64,000 nucleotides of DNA from Chitinophaga sp. E66 (GCA_019285755.1 CP079103.1:1116001-1180000); one strand, 5' to 3'. Positions 32,305 through 45,375 are shown, counted from the stretch's first letter. The notes: generated by a model from the letters alone, not told the origin. Translations and numbers: made by a program.

Positions 32305-32324
32305 AATAACTGACGCATAAAGAC

Positions 32325-32352
32325 AGCCGCTTCCAACAGGGAGCGGCTTTTT
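32325..32352 (+). terminator. Terminator of proline dehydrogenase
   Basis: AGCCGCT/AGCGGCT stem with a 10-nt loop followed by a T run. Confidence 0.8.
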
Positions 32353-32468
32353 ATTTCCGTTAAACCTGTAACATTCCGGGCTTATCGTACGTATTACACA
32401 TATCACAGCCGCCGATCCAGGCGGCGTTGAACGGAAACCATTCTTATTCTTTTGCCATGTAAAGAAGT

Positions 32469-32496
32469 GAGGGCGCCCCGAAACGGGGGCGCCCTC
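32469..32496. terminator. GC-rich hairpin between putA-type gene and susD
   Basis: GAGGGCGCCCCG/CGGGGGCGCCCTC with an AAA loop. T-rich sequence follows on both strands, so it may act as the susD terminator or as a second one for the proline dehydrogenase. Confidence 0.7.
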
Positions 32497-32522
32497 TTTG
32501 TTTTCACGATAGCAATACACGA

Positions 32523-33810
32523 TTAATTCTGTTCCGTAAGCGGGATAGGGAACTTCTCCCAGACTTTATCATCGGGCCGCGGGTTGGGCAGCTGGTTCAG
32601 CCGGTTGTACCGCCGCATGTCTATCCAGCGGTGGCCCTCCCCGAAAAGGGAGTAGCGGCGGTTGTACAATAGTTCGTCGGTGAGAGCGGCAGGGGTAATT
32701 CCGCCGCCATAGGGCGTCAGGTTATGCTGCGTCCGGATGCGGTTGAGGGCCACGATGGCATCGGGGATCTGGCTAAGCTGGATCTTGGCCTCGGCATAGA
32801 TCAGGATCAGTTCTTCGTTACGGATGATATAGATCGGCGCTTCGTTGCTGAAATGGATCCACACGTCTCGGTTGCTGGTCAGGCCCTGCTGGGTAACGGA
32901 ATTGGTGCGCAGCGTGGCCTTTTCGAGCCGGTCGTCGTTTACCCGGATATCTGTCGCGTAGGTCGGGTAGGCCAGCCTGAACTCACCAGACTCGGTATTC
33001 TGCGGCAGGAACAAGGGGTTCAGCTGGTCGCCGGATTTGTTGCTGAAGGTATGGACGTACCCGTTGTACAGCAGTCCGTTAAGATCGAAGAACGACTCAT
33101 TCAGCGCCGTAAGGGCTGCCGCCCATTGTTGCCGGTAAATAGCCACCCTGGCAGCAATGGCCCGGTTGAACCGCAGAAGGCTTGCCGCGGTAGGCGTACC
33201 GATCGTAACCGGGAACGCGATCTCGGAACCGGTCAGCTCCGCCTTGCCCTGGTCGAGCAGCGCGGCAATGTCCGTCAGCGATTCCTGGTATCCTTTGACA
33301 GGCCCGATATTGTTCGGGTCTTTTACATCCGTCCGGATACCGTTGGTGTAGGTCATGTTCAGGTTAAGCAGCAGCTGGTAAGCCATGATGGTTTTGGTAT
33401 ACCCGGTATACCCTTTTTCTGCGCGTCGGTGATGTAGTTGGCATTGGCTACGATGTCGTGTATGATATTGCCCTGCCGCACCACGCGGTAGCGGGGCTGC
33501 CCAGGGGATTGGTAATGTAGAACGTGTTGTTGTCCAGCACGCCGTCGCCCATCAGCTCGCCCACATATCGGGGCTCGGAAGCGGAGAAGCGATAGATCTC
33601 CCGGCCTATCACGCCGATGGCGTCATAATAGGTGGCCAGGCTCTGGCGCATGCCGGATTCGAGGCCCACCATGAAGTTGTCCAGCTTGGTCTTGGTGCCG
33701 TTGCGGATCGCGTCATCCACGATGGGACTGTTGAGGTTGGGTATTTCCCCTTTCTGGCAGGCCGCCAGGAAGAGCAGGGAGCCCATGAGTATAATGAGAT
33801 GCTTTTTCAT
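32523..33810 (-). CDS. SusD/RagB-family outer-membrane lipoprotein
   Basis: Glycan or peptide-binding surface lipoprotein that caps the SusC pore. Signal MKKHLIILMGSLLFLAAC with lipobox Cys; the ATG eight codons upstream (33834) is less likely. SusD hallmarks: RFNRAIAARVAIYRQQW (TPR-like helices), EELILIYAEAKIQL, ALNRIRTQHNL and the C-terminal YNRRYSLFGEGHRWIDMRRY with PIPLTEQN. Breaks at about 33495-33400. About 428 aa. Starts 24 bp after susC stop, so they form one operon. The cargo is unknown; no carbohydrate enzyme lies next to the pair. Confidence 0.9.
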
Positions 33811-33834
33811 GATAATAGTTTTCGGATGAAACAA

Positions 33835-36789
33835 TCAGAACGTTACCGCGAAATGGAAAGTGGCCCGCTTCGATGCCGGGTAAGGCATTACCTCCACGCC
33901 GCTCGACAGCCCGTTACTGCCCCGTGAGGTGGCAGTGGAAAGGGTGTTGGAGCCGAAGTTGGAGGACTCGGGGTCGTAGCTGTTGTATTTCGTCCAGGTG
34001 ATCCAGTTGTTCAGCGAGGCGCCGATGCTGATGGCGCTGATGTATTTGTTGCGCGGCACGGGCACCTGGTAATACAACCCGATCTCGCGGATCCTGACAT
34101 AGGAAGCGTCTTGCACGAACCCGGCGGCTTCGCCCTTACCGAATGCGGTGTTGCGGTCGTCGCCGTCTTTGATGCCATTCCCGTTGGCATCGTCATCGTA
34201 ATCCGCCGACGTCTGGTTGAGGTCGTTCAGCAGCTGGCTGAGGTTGATGTTATCCCCGCCTTTCTTCCAGTGCAGCATAAACCGGAAACTGAAGTTCTGG
34301 AGGAAGTTGATCTCGTTGATGGTGCTTAGCTGGAAGTCGGGTTCCGAGTTCCCCAGCACCCCGATGCCCGGCGTTTCGCCCAGGGTACCGATGATCTGGG
34401 TGGCGGATTTTCCTTCCTCTATATAGAAGTTCCCCAGCGAGTTGCCGAATGCGCCCATGGGAAAGGGCGGTATCAGCAGTTCAGTGACCTTCGATTTGTT
34501 CTTCCAGAAGTTGACATGCGTATTCCAGCGGAAGTTCTTCTTGTTGACGGGCAAGGCGCTGATGCCGATCTCGATGCCCTGGTTGCGGAGGTCGCCCGCG
34601 TTGAGCCACTGCGCGGTAAAGCCGGTGGATGGTTGCAGGTTCCGGCGGATGAGGAGGTCGGAGATCTTCTTGATGTAATACGTGGCTTCCAGCGTTAACC
34701 TGCCGTTGAGGAAACTCACATCCACCCCTGTTTCGAATTCCGACTGTCTTTCCTGTTTGATGTCAGGGTTACCCAGCTGGTTGTCTACCAGTACGCCGCC
34801 ATTTCCGCCGATGTTGTTCGGCAGTGCCGCCAGGAACCGCGCGCCATAGGGCGCCACGTTGCCCGACTGGCCATAGGCGGCGCGGAGTTTCAGGCTGTTG
34901 ATAAGCTGCATCTTCCAGAATGGCATCTTGGCGATGTTCCAGGAGAACGAGCCTTTGGGCAGTATGTAGTATTTCTTCCAGTCGCCGTTGTTGGTAGACC
35001 GGTCGAACCGTACGCCCGCGCCAACGGTGACCGCGTCCATGATGAGCAGGTCTTCCTGGATGAAGATGCCGTTGTCGCGGTACTTTGTCCGGAATTGCTG
35101 CAGCGCGGCGTTGGCCGCCATGTCCACGTTCGTTTGCAGGGGCGTGGTATTGGTGGCAGTGGCCAGGATCATGTCCAGGTAATTGGTTTCCAGCGTGGCG
35201 CCTACCGATGTGGTGAGGTTCAGTTTTTGCTGGCGGCGAACTGGTTTACGAGGATGCCGGCCAGGTTGGAGTTGAGGTTGCTGGTATTCCCTGGATGGAA
35301 GCGCCTTCCAGGTTATTGCGCATGAAGGGCAGGGAACGGGGAAGATGGCTTCTGTTTTCAGGTGGAAATAATCCACCCCGCCCCTTACGATGAGCCGGGT
35401 ATTGGTCCGGTTATTTTCCTGCAGTGCGATCTTGATTTCTCCGCCGGTAATCACCCGGTTTACGGTTTCGTTGTTGCGCATTTTGTCGCGCAGCTCGATG
35501 GGGTTTTGCCCGCCTACCAGCACTGGGTAATTGCCGTTTTCATCGGGCAGCAGGGGCACATATTCCGGTGCGGCGGAGAGTGCCACGCCGTAGGATACGG
35601 AGTTGTTGTCGTTATTGGTGAGGCCGCGGTCTGAGGATGTTTTCATATAGGCAGCGCGCATGCCGATGGAGATGCGGTTGTTTAGTTTATGGTCTACGTT
35701 GAGGCGAAGGGAGTTGTTGAGGTAGCCGGTGTTCTTGATGATGCCCTGCTCGTCTTTCCGGTTAGCGGAGAAGAACACGCCGGTGCGCTCGTCGCCCCGG
35801 TTACGCTGACGTTGGTATTGAGCAGGAGGCCTTTTTCGCCGTAGAGTTCTTTTTCGTGGTCGTAGAGCTTGCCGGCGTCCCTGGCGGCGATGAATGCGTC
35901 CTGGCCGCGGCGCCTCCTTTATCGAAGGCGGTTTCTTCTGTGAAGTGGCGCATGCCGAGGAGCTTCCGGGCCTGCGTCCACCCGATATCCTGGCGGGCTT
36001 TAACGAGCGTGCGGCCGGTGAGGCCTTTTTGGTGGTGATGATCACCACGCCGGCCGCTGCTTTGGAGCCATAAATGGCGGCGGCGGAAGCGCCCTTCAGT
36101 ATTTCGATGTTCTCGATATCGTCCGGGTTGATGTCTGCCACGCGGCTGGAAGGGTTGTCCTGGTATTGTTCGTTACCCGCGCGGGATGCCGCCGTGATGA
36201 TATTGAGGCCCGCGGGAACGGAGACGTTGCTGATGAAGATCCGTCCACCACATACAGCGGCTGGCTGTTGGAGAAGATGGAGGTCACCCCGCGCATCTTT
36301 ACGGAAATGCCGCCGCCGGGTGCGCCGGAGTTGGCGGTAATGAGCGCGCCGGGGATCTTACCGCTGAGCGCCGCGTCGAAGGTCTGGGCGGGCGCCACGC
36401 CATAGAGCTCCTTGGCAGACAGGGTGGCCACGGCATTGGCGAGGTTACTGCGTTTTACGCTGGTGGCCAGGCCGGTGATGATCACCTCGTCGAGGTTGGC
36501 GAAGTCTTCTTCCAGGGCTACCGTCATGGCCGCGGTAGTAGCCTGCAGGGTCTGGGTCTTGTAGCCCGTAAAGGAAAAGATGAGGGTACTGGCGGCGGGG
36601 CTTCCAGGAGAATTTACCCGTTACGTCTGTGACGGTGCCGCGGTTGGAGTTTTGGATACGGACGGTAACGCCGGGCAGACCGTTGCCCGCTGCGTCCGTA
36701 ACACGGCCGCTAACGCGCTGCTGGGCATACGCGGAGATCGCGCTGCAAAGCAGGAGGAGCAGCCAGGTACATTGTTTCAGGAAATGCAT
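33835..36789 (-). CDS. SusC/RagA-family TonB-dependent outer-membrane receptor
   Basis: TonB-driven importer paired with SusD. Signal peptide MHFLKQCTWLLLLLCSAISAYAQ; CarboxypepD_reg-like domain VSGRVTDAAGNGLPGVTVRI; SusC box LDEVIITGLATSVKRSNLANAV; plug GKIPGALITANSGAPGGG, MRGVTSIFSNSQPLYVVDG and the DPNDIENIEILKGASAAAIYG-like stretch; long barrel ending ATFHFAVTF. Frames break at about 36600, 36240, 36030, 35920-35800, 35330 and 35240. About 985 aa. First gene of the susCD operon; its promoter lies somewhere in the 650-bp region upstream, but no exact -7 box was found on that strand. Confidence 0.9.
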
Positions 36790-37439
36790 GTTCTGGCGAT
36801 TTAGAGGTTTGTAAAAGAGAGGTTGATAAAAACTGTTAACCGGGTCCAGGTTCTACGGATCGATGGCATTGATAAGCATAATTCAGATTGATTTAGAGAT
36901 TGATAAAAACGGTGTTGGGGCAGGGGCAATCAGGCAAAGGTGGTGTACACGAATACTTCGCGGTATTCATGAACGATTGGCCGGCGGGTTACTGCGGGCT
37001 GTTTTTAGATCCGGGTCCTGGTGCATATGCGATGATTGCGTACCTGCGTCTTGCGGGAATTTTCCCGGCTCGTTGATATGGCCTTGCTGCTACATACATC
37101 TGATGCTGATGAAATTGTCTTGCCCCGTCCGGTGCTGCCTGTTAGGTCCTGTTTTTCAATACGTGGTGCTGCTGCTTTTCGGGCTCGGTTTACAGGCGTT
37201 GTTTTTCAATTCGTTAGATTTCGTTGTTGCTGCTTGCTGACGTTTCGGTCTGTTGTAACGGGTTAGGGGCAGGCTCACTATTGCAGATTAACGAAATTTG
37301 CGAAAAACGAGATTTGTTTATGTGATGGGATTGGATTATATTATTCGATTCGTCTATTCGTATCGTGCTGCGGCCGTGGCACAGGGAGTTTTTCCACATG
37401 GCTGTATATTATCTTGCGCGGGATTTCTTCTTTTACCAT
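36790..37439. other. Intergenic region between susC and thyA
   Basis: About 650 bp. Open frames occur on both strands but are Cys-rich or low-complexity and show no recognisable domain. It presumably holds the susC promoter; nothing else is supported. Confidence 0.5.
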
Positions 37440-37447
37440 TAAGTTTG
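37440..37447 (+). promoter_or_regulatory. -7 promoter box of thyA-folA
   Basis: TAAGTTTG, exact TAnnTTTG match, 8 nt before the thyA ATG. Confidence 0.55.
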
Positions 37448-37455
37448 CAGTAGTT

Positions 37456-38245
37456 ATGCAACAGTACAAGGATTTACTTCAACATATTCTCGATACCGGG
37501 GCCGACAAGACGGACCGTACCGGCACCGGCACCCGCAGCTGTTTCGGGTACCAGATGCGGTTCGATCTGCAGAAAGGCTTCCCCATGGTCACCACCAAGA
37601 AGCTTCACCTCAAATCCATCATTTACGAACTCCTCTGGTTCCTGAAAGGCGACACCAATGTGCGTTATCTCCAGGAACATGGGGTAAAGATCTGGGATGA
37701 ATGGGCCGACGCGGAAGGGAACCTGGGGCCCGTGTATGGTAAGCAATGGCGCAGCTGGGAAGGCGCGGACGGAAAACCTACGATCAGATCCGCGACGTAG
37801 TGGAACAGATCAAAAGAACCCCGACTCCCGCCGCCTCATCGTCAATGCCTGGAACGTCGCCGAACTGCCGGATATGGCCCTCAGCCCCTGTCACTGCCTG
37901 TTCCAGTTCTATGTGGCAGACGGTAAGCTGAGCTGTCAGCTCTATCAAAGAAGCGCCGACGTATTCCTCGGCGTACCATTCAACATCGCTTCCTACGCGC
38001 TGCTCACGCTCATGATCGCGCAGGTATGCGGTCTGCAACCCGGAGAATTCGTGCATAGCTTCGGCGACGTGCACCTCTACAATAACCACTTCGAACAGGC
38101 CCGCCTCCAGCTGGAGCGCGAACCGTTCCCCCTGCCGGTGATGAAGATCAACCCGGATGTAAAAGACATTTTCTCTTTCCAATACGAGGACTTCCCTGGA
38201 GAATTACCAGAGCCACCCTCACATCAAAGCCCCGTTGCCGTATGA
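37456..38245 (+). CDS. thyA: Thymidylate synthase
   Basis: Methylates dUMP to dTMP with methylenetetrahydrofolate. Motifs: [19 protein letters not shown] (phosphate-binding Arg), [36 protein letters not shown], catalytic Cys in [33 protein letters not shown] and [13 protein letters not shown]. Breaks at 37773-37776 (A5 read as A4), 37819-37822 (C5 read as C4) and about 38195. About 264 aa, standard size. The stop overlaps the folA ATG (ATGA, 38242-38245), coupling dTMP synthesis to the enzyme that regenerates tetrahydrofolate. Confidence 0.97.
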
Positions 38246-38733
38246 TCTCAGTTGTAGTAGCCGCCTCCGAGAATAACGTCATCGGCATCAATAACCAGCT
38301 TCCCTGGAAGCTGCCGGACGACTTCAAGTTCTTCAAAAATACCACCTACGGATTCCCTGTCATCATGGGCCGTAAAACCTTTGAATCCCTCGGCGGAGCC
38401 ACCCTTAAAGGCCGCCATAACATCGTCATCACCCGGCAAACGGATTACGCGCCAAACGGTATTTCCGTAGTACATTCCCTCGCGGATGCCATTCAGCTGG
38501 CGGAGAAAGACGATGTGCAGGAGTTCTTTATTATCGGCGGCATGGAAATTATCAACCAGGCCTGGCCGCAGATCGATCGCATCTATCTTACCCGCGTCCA
38601 TGCCACGGTGGAGGGAGACGCGTTCTTCCCGGATATAGACCCCATGGTCTGGAAACGCGTACATGCACAGGAGCATCCTGCCGATGAAAAGCATGCCTAT
38701 GCTTTCACATTCGAAACCTGGGAAAGGAAATAA
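38242..38733 (+). CDS. folA: Dihydrofolate reductase
   Basis: NADPH-dependent reduction of dihydrofolate. Intact, 163 aa. Motifs: [31 protein letters not shown] (catalytic acidic residue in LPDDF), [29 protein letters not shown] and [16 protein letters not shown]. Translationally coupled to thyA by a 4-bp overlap; followed by a strong terminator shared with convergent dnaG. Confidence 0.97.
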   Translation: MISVVVAASENNVIGINNQLPWKLPDDFKFFKNTTYGFPVIMGRKTFESLGGATLKGRHNIVITRQTDYAPNGISVVHSLADAIQLAEKDDVQEFFIIGGMEIINQAWPQIDRIYLTRVHATVEGDAFFPDIDPMVWKRVHAQEHPADEKHAYAFTFETWERK

Positions 38734-38748
38734 ATCATTGGAATAAAT

Positions 38749-38786
38749 AAAAAGGTGCAGCCGGATATTTCACGGCTGCACTTTTT
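38749..38786. terminator. Bidirectional terminator between folA and dnaG
   Basis: AAAAAGGTGCAGCCG pairs with CGGCTGCACTTTTT around a 9-nt loop. Confidence 0.9.
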
Positions 38787-38793
38787 ATGAAGA

Positions 38794-40796
38794 TTATTTG
38801 AAGATCACGGTGCCCACTGTCTCGGTCAGTTCCTTCATGATCTGCTTGAGGTGTTTGTCCATCTCCAGGCAGCGGATCTGCACTTCGAAATCAGTGGCTT
38901 CCATCATTTCCTGCTGGTTCTCGGCAATCAGTTTCTGGATTTTGCGGATGATGAGGTAGTTGGTGGAACTGATGGTGTCGCGCTTAAATGCGTCGTCGCC
39001 ATACACGGTTTTGATCTCGAACCGCTCCCGCCAGGCGGCGCTCAGTTCGGCCTCTTTGTCTTCCAGGATGATGGCCACGTTCTTTGCAACCTCATTGTCC
39101 GGGTGGTAGAGGAACATCTTTTTGTCGGGTATGGTCCCTTTATCGTAAGATTCTTTGTACTCCCGCAATATCTGCTTTACGATCTCATTTTCCGACAACG
39201 ATTCGAAGTCGTAGGGGAGATGGAAGATGTAATCGGCCACGGTGGTGTGTTGTTCTTCGTCGAACATCTTATCGCCGAAGCGCAGCAGCACTTTGATCAG
39301 TTCCCTTTCCTGCCGTTCGGAGGTGTTGAAGATATTCTCCGAAGGCGCGGCGGGGCGTCTGCTCCATCGGGGAAGTACTCGGGGTACATCTCCGCGAGGG
39401 ATGGACCGTCATCTTCGGGCGAAGGCCCTTCGAAGCCGCCTTTCTTTTTGTTATTGCTTTGTTCGTTGAGCGCCTGTTTGGAGAGGCGTTCGCGGATGAA
39501 TTTATTGACCAGGTCTACCAGCCTTTCCTCGTCGATCTTCAGGAGCTGGCTGCACTGGCGGATGTAATCCTGCTGGCGGGTGAAGTCTTCCACCTTATCG
39601 ATCCGCGCAATGGTTTCCGCGATCTCGTTCACCAGCTGCGACTTGCGCGTGGTGTCGCTGCCCGCTTCCTTCATGGAAACGTGCAGTTTGAAGAGAATGA
39701 AGTCCTGCTTGTTATCGACGATAAACTGCCGGAAGGCCTCCGCCCCGATCTTGCGCACGTAGCTGTCGGGGTCCTCCTTATCGGGGATAAGTGCCAGTTT
39801 GACGTTCAGCCCTTCCTCGATGGCCATGTCCAACCCGCGGAGCGCGGCTTTTACGCCGGCGTTGTCGCCGTCGTACAGGATGGTGAGGTTGTTGGTGTAT
39901 TTCTTGATGAGCCGCAGTTGGTCGGTAGTGAGCGAAGTGCCGGAAGAGGCTACCACGTTTTCGATACCGGCCTGGTGCAGGGATATTACGTCGGTATAGC
40001 CTTCTACCAGGAGGCATTCATCGAGCTTGTCGATGGCATGCCGGGCGAAGTAAGTGCCGTAGAGCACCTTGCTTTTGACGTAGATATCGTTCTCGGGAGA
40101 GTTGATGTATTTGGGCGCCTTGTCTGATTTGACGAGGATGCGCGCCCCGAAGCCCAGTACTTTCCCGCTCTGGTTATGAATGGGGAAGATGACGCGGCCG
40201 CGGTAGTTGTCGATGGGCTGATCGTTGCGGACGGTAACGAGGCCCGTTTTCTGGAGGTATTCCAGATTGTACCCTTTATGCTGCGCTTCGCGGACGAAGG
40301 CTTCGCGGAGGTTGAGGGCGTAGCCGAGCTGGAACTTGCGGATGATCTCTTCATTGAATCCGCGCTCTTCGAAATAGGAGAGGCCTACGTTCTGGCCTTC
40401 GTCGGTTTCGAAGAGTGTTTTAACGAAATAATCCCGGGCGAAGTTGTTGATAATGAAGAGGCTGTCCGCCAATTGCTGGCGCTGCTTCACTTCGGGGCTT
40501 ACTTCCGTTTCCTCTATTTCTACCTGGTAGCGTTGCGCCAGCCACCTGATGGCTTCTACGTAGGAGTACTTCTCGTGCTCCATGACGAAGTTGATGGCGT
40601 TGCCGCTCTTGCCGCAGCCGAAGCATTTGTAGATCTCCTTGGTGCCGGAAACGGTGAAGGAAGGGGATTTCTCGTTATGGAAAGGGCAGAGGCCCATGTA
40701 ATTGGCGCCCCTTTTCTTCAGCTTTACGAATGCGCCTACCACATCGATGATGTCGATGCGGTGGAGGATGGTTTGTATGGTAGTCTGGGAGATCAA
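38794..40796 (-). CDS. dnaG: DNA primase
   Basis: Synthesises RNA primers at the replication fork. The N-terminal CHC2 zinc ribbon is CPFHNEKSPSF..KCFGCGKSG. The catalytic core has GRVIFPIHNQSGKVLGFGAR, TOPRIM ECLLVEGYTDVISLHQAG and ILYDGDNAG. The C-terminal helicase-binding part ends MKELTETVGTVIFK. One break at about 39340, in the linker near SLAEMYPEYFPDGA. About 667 aa. The start is TTG at 40796 (MISQTTIQ); no in-frame ATG lies between it and the -7 box at 40819-40826. Confidence 0.96.
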
Positions 40797-40818
40797 AATT
40801 TTCGGAATGAACCAAGGG

Positions 40819-40826
40819 CAAACTTA
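40819..40826 (-). promoter_or_regulatory. -7 promoter box of dnaG
   Basis: Minus-strand TAAGTTTG, exact match, 22 nt before the TTG start; it helps exclude more upstream starts. Confidence 0.55.
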
Positions 40827-40875
40827 CGGCAATTTTTCGGGACGCGGACCTTTTGGCGGCGGCTGTACAAATCGG

Positions 40876-40883
40876 TATATTTG
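40876..40883 (+). promoter_or_regulatory. -7 promoter box of the thiolase gene
   Basis: TATATTTG, exact match, 33 nt before the ATG at 40917; divergent to the dnaG promoter. Confidence 0.6.
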
Positions 40884-40916
40884 TCAGATTCCACCAAAAC
40901 ATTCGGAACATCAGTT

Positions 40917-42084
<1,168 letters not shown>

Positions 42085-42111
42085 TTCCTTTGCTTTTTGG
42101 GAAACAAACGA

Positions 42112-42119
42112 TAAATTTG
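42112..42119 (+). promoter_or_regulatory. -7 promoter box of the pyruvate dehydrogenase E1 beta gene
   Basis: TAAATTTG, exact match, 48 nt upstream of the ATG at 42168, located after the thiolase stop. Confidence 0.55.
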
Positions 42120-42167
42120 CCCTGCCTTTTCAAAAGGAACATCATTAAACATATAGTAAAGAATCAA

Positions 42168-43149
42168 ATGCGTCAGATAGCCTTCAGACAAGCCTTAAGA
42201 GAAGCCATGCAGGAAGAAATGCGCCGTGACGAACGGGTGTTCCTGATGGGAGAGGAAGTGGCAGAGTACAACGGTGCCTATAAAGTTAGCCAGGGAATGC
42301 TCGATGAATTCGGCGCCCGCCGCGTAATCGACACCCCGATCGCTGAGCTCGGTTTCACCGCCATCGGCGTTGGCGCCGCGCAGAACGGCCTCCGTCCCGT
42401 AGTGGAATTCATGACCTGGAACTTCGCAGTTCTGGCCATGGACCAGATCCTCAACACCGCCTCCAAGATGCTGGCTATGTCCGGCGGACAGGTAGGTTGC
42501 CCCATCGTATTCCGCGGCGCCAACGGTTCTGCTGGTCAGCTGGGCGCTCAGCACTCCACCGCATTTGAAAGCTATTATGCCAATATCCCCGGTCTTAAAG
42601 TGATCTCCGTATCTAACCCTTACGATGCGAAAGGTCTCCTCAAAGCCGCTATCCGCGACGAAGATCCCGTGGTTTTCATGGAATCTGAGCAGATGTATGG
42701 CGATATGGGCGAAGTTCCCGAAGAAGAATACATCATCCCCATCGGTAAAGCAGATATCAAACGTGCCGGTAAGGACGTAACCATCGTGTCTTTCAACAAA
42801 ATGATGAAAGTAGCGCTCGGCGCCGCCGAAGAGCTGGCTAAAGAAGGTATCGAGGCCGAAGTGATCGACCTGCGCACCATCCGCCCGCTCGATTGGTTTA
42901 CCATCCTGGAGTCCGTGAAAAGACCAACCGCCTGGTGATCGTGGAAGAACAATGGCCCTTCGCCAGCATCTCTTCCGAGATTTCTTACCGTATCCAGAAA
43001 GAAGGTTTCGACTACCTGGACGCACCGATCCGCCGTATCACCGCCGTGGATGCCCCATGCACTACGCCCCCAACCTGGTAAAACTGTACCTCCCCGATAT
43101 CGAGCGTACCGTGAAACTGGTGAAGGAAGTAATGTATATGAAAAAGTAA
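42168..43149 (+). CDS. pdhB: Pyruvate dehydrogenase E1 component, beta subunit
   Basis: Thiamine-diphosphate-dependent decarboxylase subunit of the pyruvate dehydrogenase complex. [21 protein letters not shown], ThDP-contacting Glu in [97 protein letters not shown] and [14 protein letters not shown]. Breaks at 42918-42921 (A5 read as A4) and 43053-43056 (C5 read as C4). About 327 aa. The E1 alpha and E2 genes are not in this window; the beta gene stands alone between its promoter and a terminator. Confidence 0.95.
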
Positions 43150-43178
43150 ACGTCAACTTTACAGAGTACATAAACCAC

Positions 43179-43209
43179 AGCTGCGCTCCCACGGGGCGCA
43201 GCTTTTTTT
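43179..43209 (+). terminator. Terminator of pdhB
   Basis: AGCTGCGC/GCGCAGCT stem with 9-nt loop and seven T. Confidence 0.88.
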
Positions 43210-43287
43210 ATGCCCTTATGTGATCGGGCGGGCAATAGCGCTTCCCGTCGGCAAACCGGGCGTAAGGATGGGATTACTACGAGAACC

Positions 43288-43413
43288 GTACGGTATGTGT
43301 ACGGGATAACTATGCTGCGTCCCTGCTGCGTCTATACCGGGTTAATACGGGAACATACCAGATACCGTGGAGAAAAGGTGGACTTGATGTGGACTTGAGG
43401 TGGACTTGATGTG
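43288..43413. repeat. Degenerate 11-bp-phased intergenic repeat
   Basis: Successive pairs recur at exactly 11 bp while the motif changes: GTACGG at 43288 and 43299, GCTGCGT at 43314 and 43325, ATACGGG-like at 43334 and 43345, then three full tandem copies GTGGACTTGAT, GTGGACTTGAG, GTGGACTTGAT (43378-43410). No gene is seen in 43210-43532. Confidence 0.65.
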
Positions 43414-43532
43414 TAGATCAGGTTGATTTGCAAGGTTCTATGGAGTAGGAGGGAAACGTACTAAAAAGCAAGCCGCACCCCAGAAAAGGTGCGGCCGGAT
43501 TGAGTGATGGTTGATGATATAGAAAGTTGGAA

Positions 43533-44415
43533 TTACTGTCCGAAAAGGTCTGTACTCAGGTAGCGGTCGCCCCGGTCGCAAATAATTGCAACAATCACGC
43601 CACTCGTGAGCTCTTTTGCGATCCTTACGGCCGCCGCAACGGCGCCGCCGCTGCTCATCCCGCAGAAGATCGCTTCTTCTTTCGCCAGGCGGTTGGCCAT
43701 GACGCGGGCCTCTGCTTCCGAGATATCCATGACCCGGTCTACCCGCTGCCGCTCGAATATCTTCGGCAGGTAAGCTTCGGGCCATTTGCGGATGCCGGGG
43801 ATCTTGCTGCCGTCGGTCGGCTGGCAACCTACGATCTGCACTTCCGGGCTCACTTCCTTCAGGAAGCGGGAAACGCCCATGATGGTGCCGGTGGTGCCCA
43901 TGGCGGACACGAAATGGGTCACGCCGTGGTTAGTGTCGCGCCAGATCTCGGGGCCGGTTGTGCGGTAATGCATACCGTAATTATCCGGGTTGGCGAACTG
44001 GTTGAGCATATGATAGCCCCTTTGGCCACCTGGGCATGGGCATAGTCGATCGCGCCTTCCATGCTGAGCTCTTTGGGAGTAAGAGTAACCTTTGCCCCGA
44101 AGGCTTCCATGGTGAGCACCCTTTCGCGGGTAGCGTCTTCCGGCATGACGATCTCCATTTCCACGTTGAAAAGATTGGCGATCATGGCTAGTGCAATGCC
44201 GGTATTGCCGCTGGTCGCTTCTATGAGTTTAATACCCGGACGGATCTCGCCCCGGTCCAGCGCGCCCTTGATCATCCCGTAGGCCGCCCTGTCTTTTACG
44301 CTGCCGCCGGGGTTGGTGCCTTCCAGCTTGGCATAGATAGTGACGTTGGGGTTTTCCGGGATGCGCTGCAGGGCCACCATGGGAGTGTTGCCCACTAAAT
44401 CAATACTGTGCTCAT
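43533..44415 (-). CDS. cysM: Cysteine synthase (O-acetylserine sulfhydrylase, CysM type)
   Basis: PLP enzyme making cysteine from O-acetylserine and sulfide or thiosulfate. PLP Lys in [58 protein letters not shown] phosphate loop; [13 protein letters not shown]. The ATG at 44415 (MSTVLI) restores the N-terminus in front of VGNTPMVAL if one base lost at about 44398 is replaced. A second break at 44018-44021 is G5 read as G4. About 294 aa. Starts 17 bp after cysE: a serine-to-cysteine operon. Confidence 0.93.
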
Positions 44416-44431
44416 ACGTTTTAAATGACTT

Positions 44432-45219
44432 TTATACTGCCGTCTGCTTTGTAATAAATCCGGAATGCGGGTCCACCGATTTGATGAGCCATACGTTTCC
44501 ACCGATGACGCTGTGATGGCCGATGATGGTATCGCCCCCAGGATGGTGGCGCCCGCATAGATCACCACGCCCTCTTCGATGGTAGGGTGGCGCTTGGCCC
44601 GGGCCATCGTTTTATCGATGCTCAGGGCGCCCAGGGTTACGCCCTGGTATATTTTCACATGGGGCCGATGACGGTGGTTTCACCGATGACGATCCCCGTG
44701 CCATGGTCTATACAGAAATACGGCGCGATCTCCGCCGCGGGGTGAATGTCTACCCCCGTGCGCGCATGCGCGTATTCTGTGATCACGCGGGGCAGGAGGG
44801 GCACTTCCAGCAGGTGGAGCGCGTGGCCCACCCGGTAAGCCGCGATGGCGAAGAAGCCAGGGTACGCCCGGATGACCTCATAGATGCAGGTGGCCGCGGG
44901 TCTCCCTGGAGGATGGCTTCCGCATCCTTCGTCAGATCGGCATAAATGCCCGGCACCATCTCCATGAACTGGCGGCTCACCGCTTGCGGAGATTCCGTAA
45001 TTGCCCCGATATATGATGCAGCAGATCGTTCAGCTGCGTCTCCAGCCGCACCGCATACTGCTCTATGGCAGCCTCGTCCAGCACCCGGCCGTTATGCTCC
45101 GGGAACAGCCAGTTGATCAGGTCGGTACAGAACTGCCAGACCGCTTCAGAACTGGGATATGGCACAGCGCCAGCCGCAGCATGCCGCTGTTTGAGTAATT
45201 CGAGTAGTTGGTGCATCAT
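44432..45219 (-). CDS. cysE: Serine O-acetyltransferase
   Basis: Acetylates serine to O-acetylserine for the following CysM. Left-handed beta-helix hexapeptide enzyme: after an N-terminal helical part ([17 protein letters not shown]) come [41 protein letters not shown] (catalytic Asp-His), [24 protein letters not shown] and [18 protein letters not shown], ending [12 protein letters not shown] with stop TAA at 44432. Breaks at about 44990, 44895, 44655 and 44540. About 263 aa. The longer N-terminus and the ending match the EpsC-like serine acetyltransferases of Bacteroidota. Confidence 0.92.
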
Positions 45220-45367
45220 AACGTATAGTTACCTGTGTCGGGCTAAATTTACAGATAAAACCGACAAGATTGGTAGACTTTATTTGCCTAAAACCCCGTC
45301 CACGGATATTTTTTTATTTCGCTGCCGTATTAAGTAAGTGAATTGTGCTACATCAGCCGTTTTCCTT

Positions 45368-45375
45368 TATTTTTG
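45368..45375 (+). promoter_or_regulatory. -7 promoter box of the sigma-54 response regulator
   Basis: TATTTTTG, exact TAnnTTTG match, 25 nt before the ATG at 45401. Confidence 0.55.

Noticed and set aside
33835..36789. SusC as a decayed gene
   Set aside because: Same type of single-base breaks as in housekeeping genes; all plug and barrel parts are present.
36863..37240. 125-aa frame upstream of thyA
   Set aside because: Cys/Leu-rich, no homology recognised, no promoter or start context; regarded as chance.
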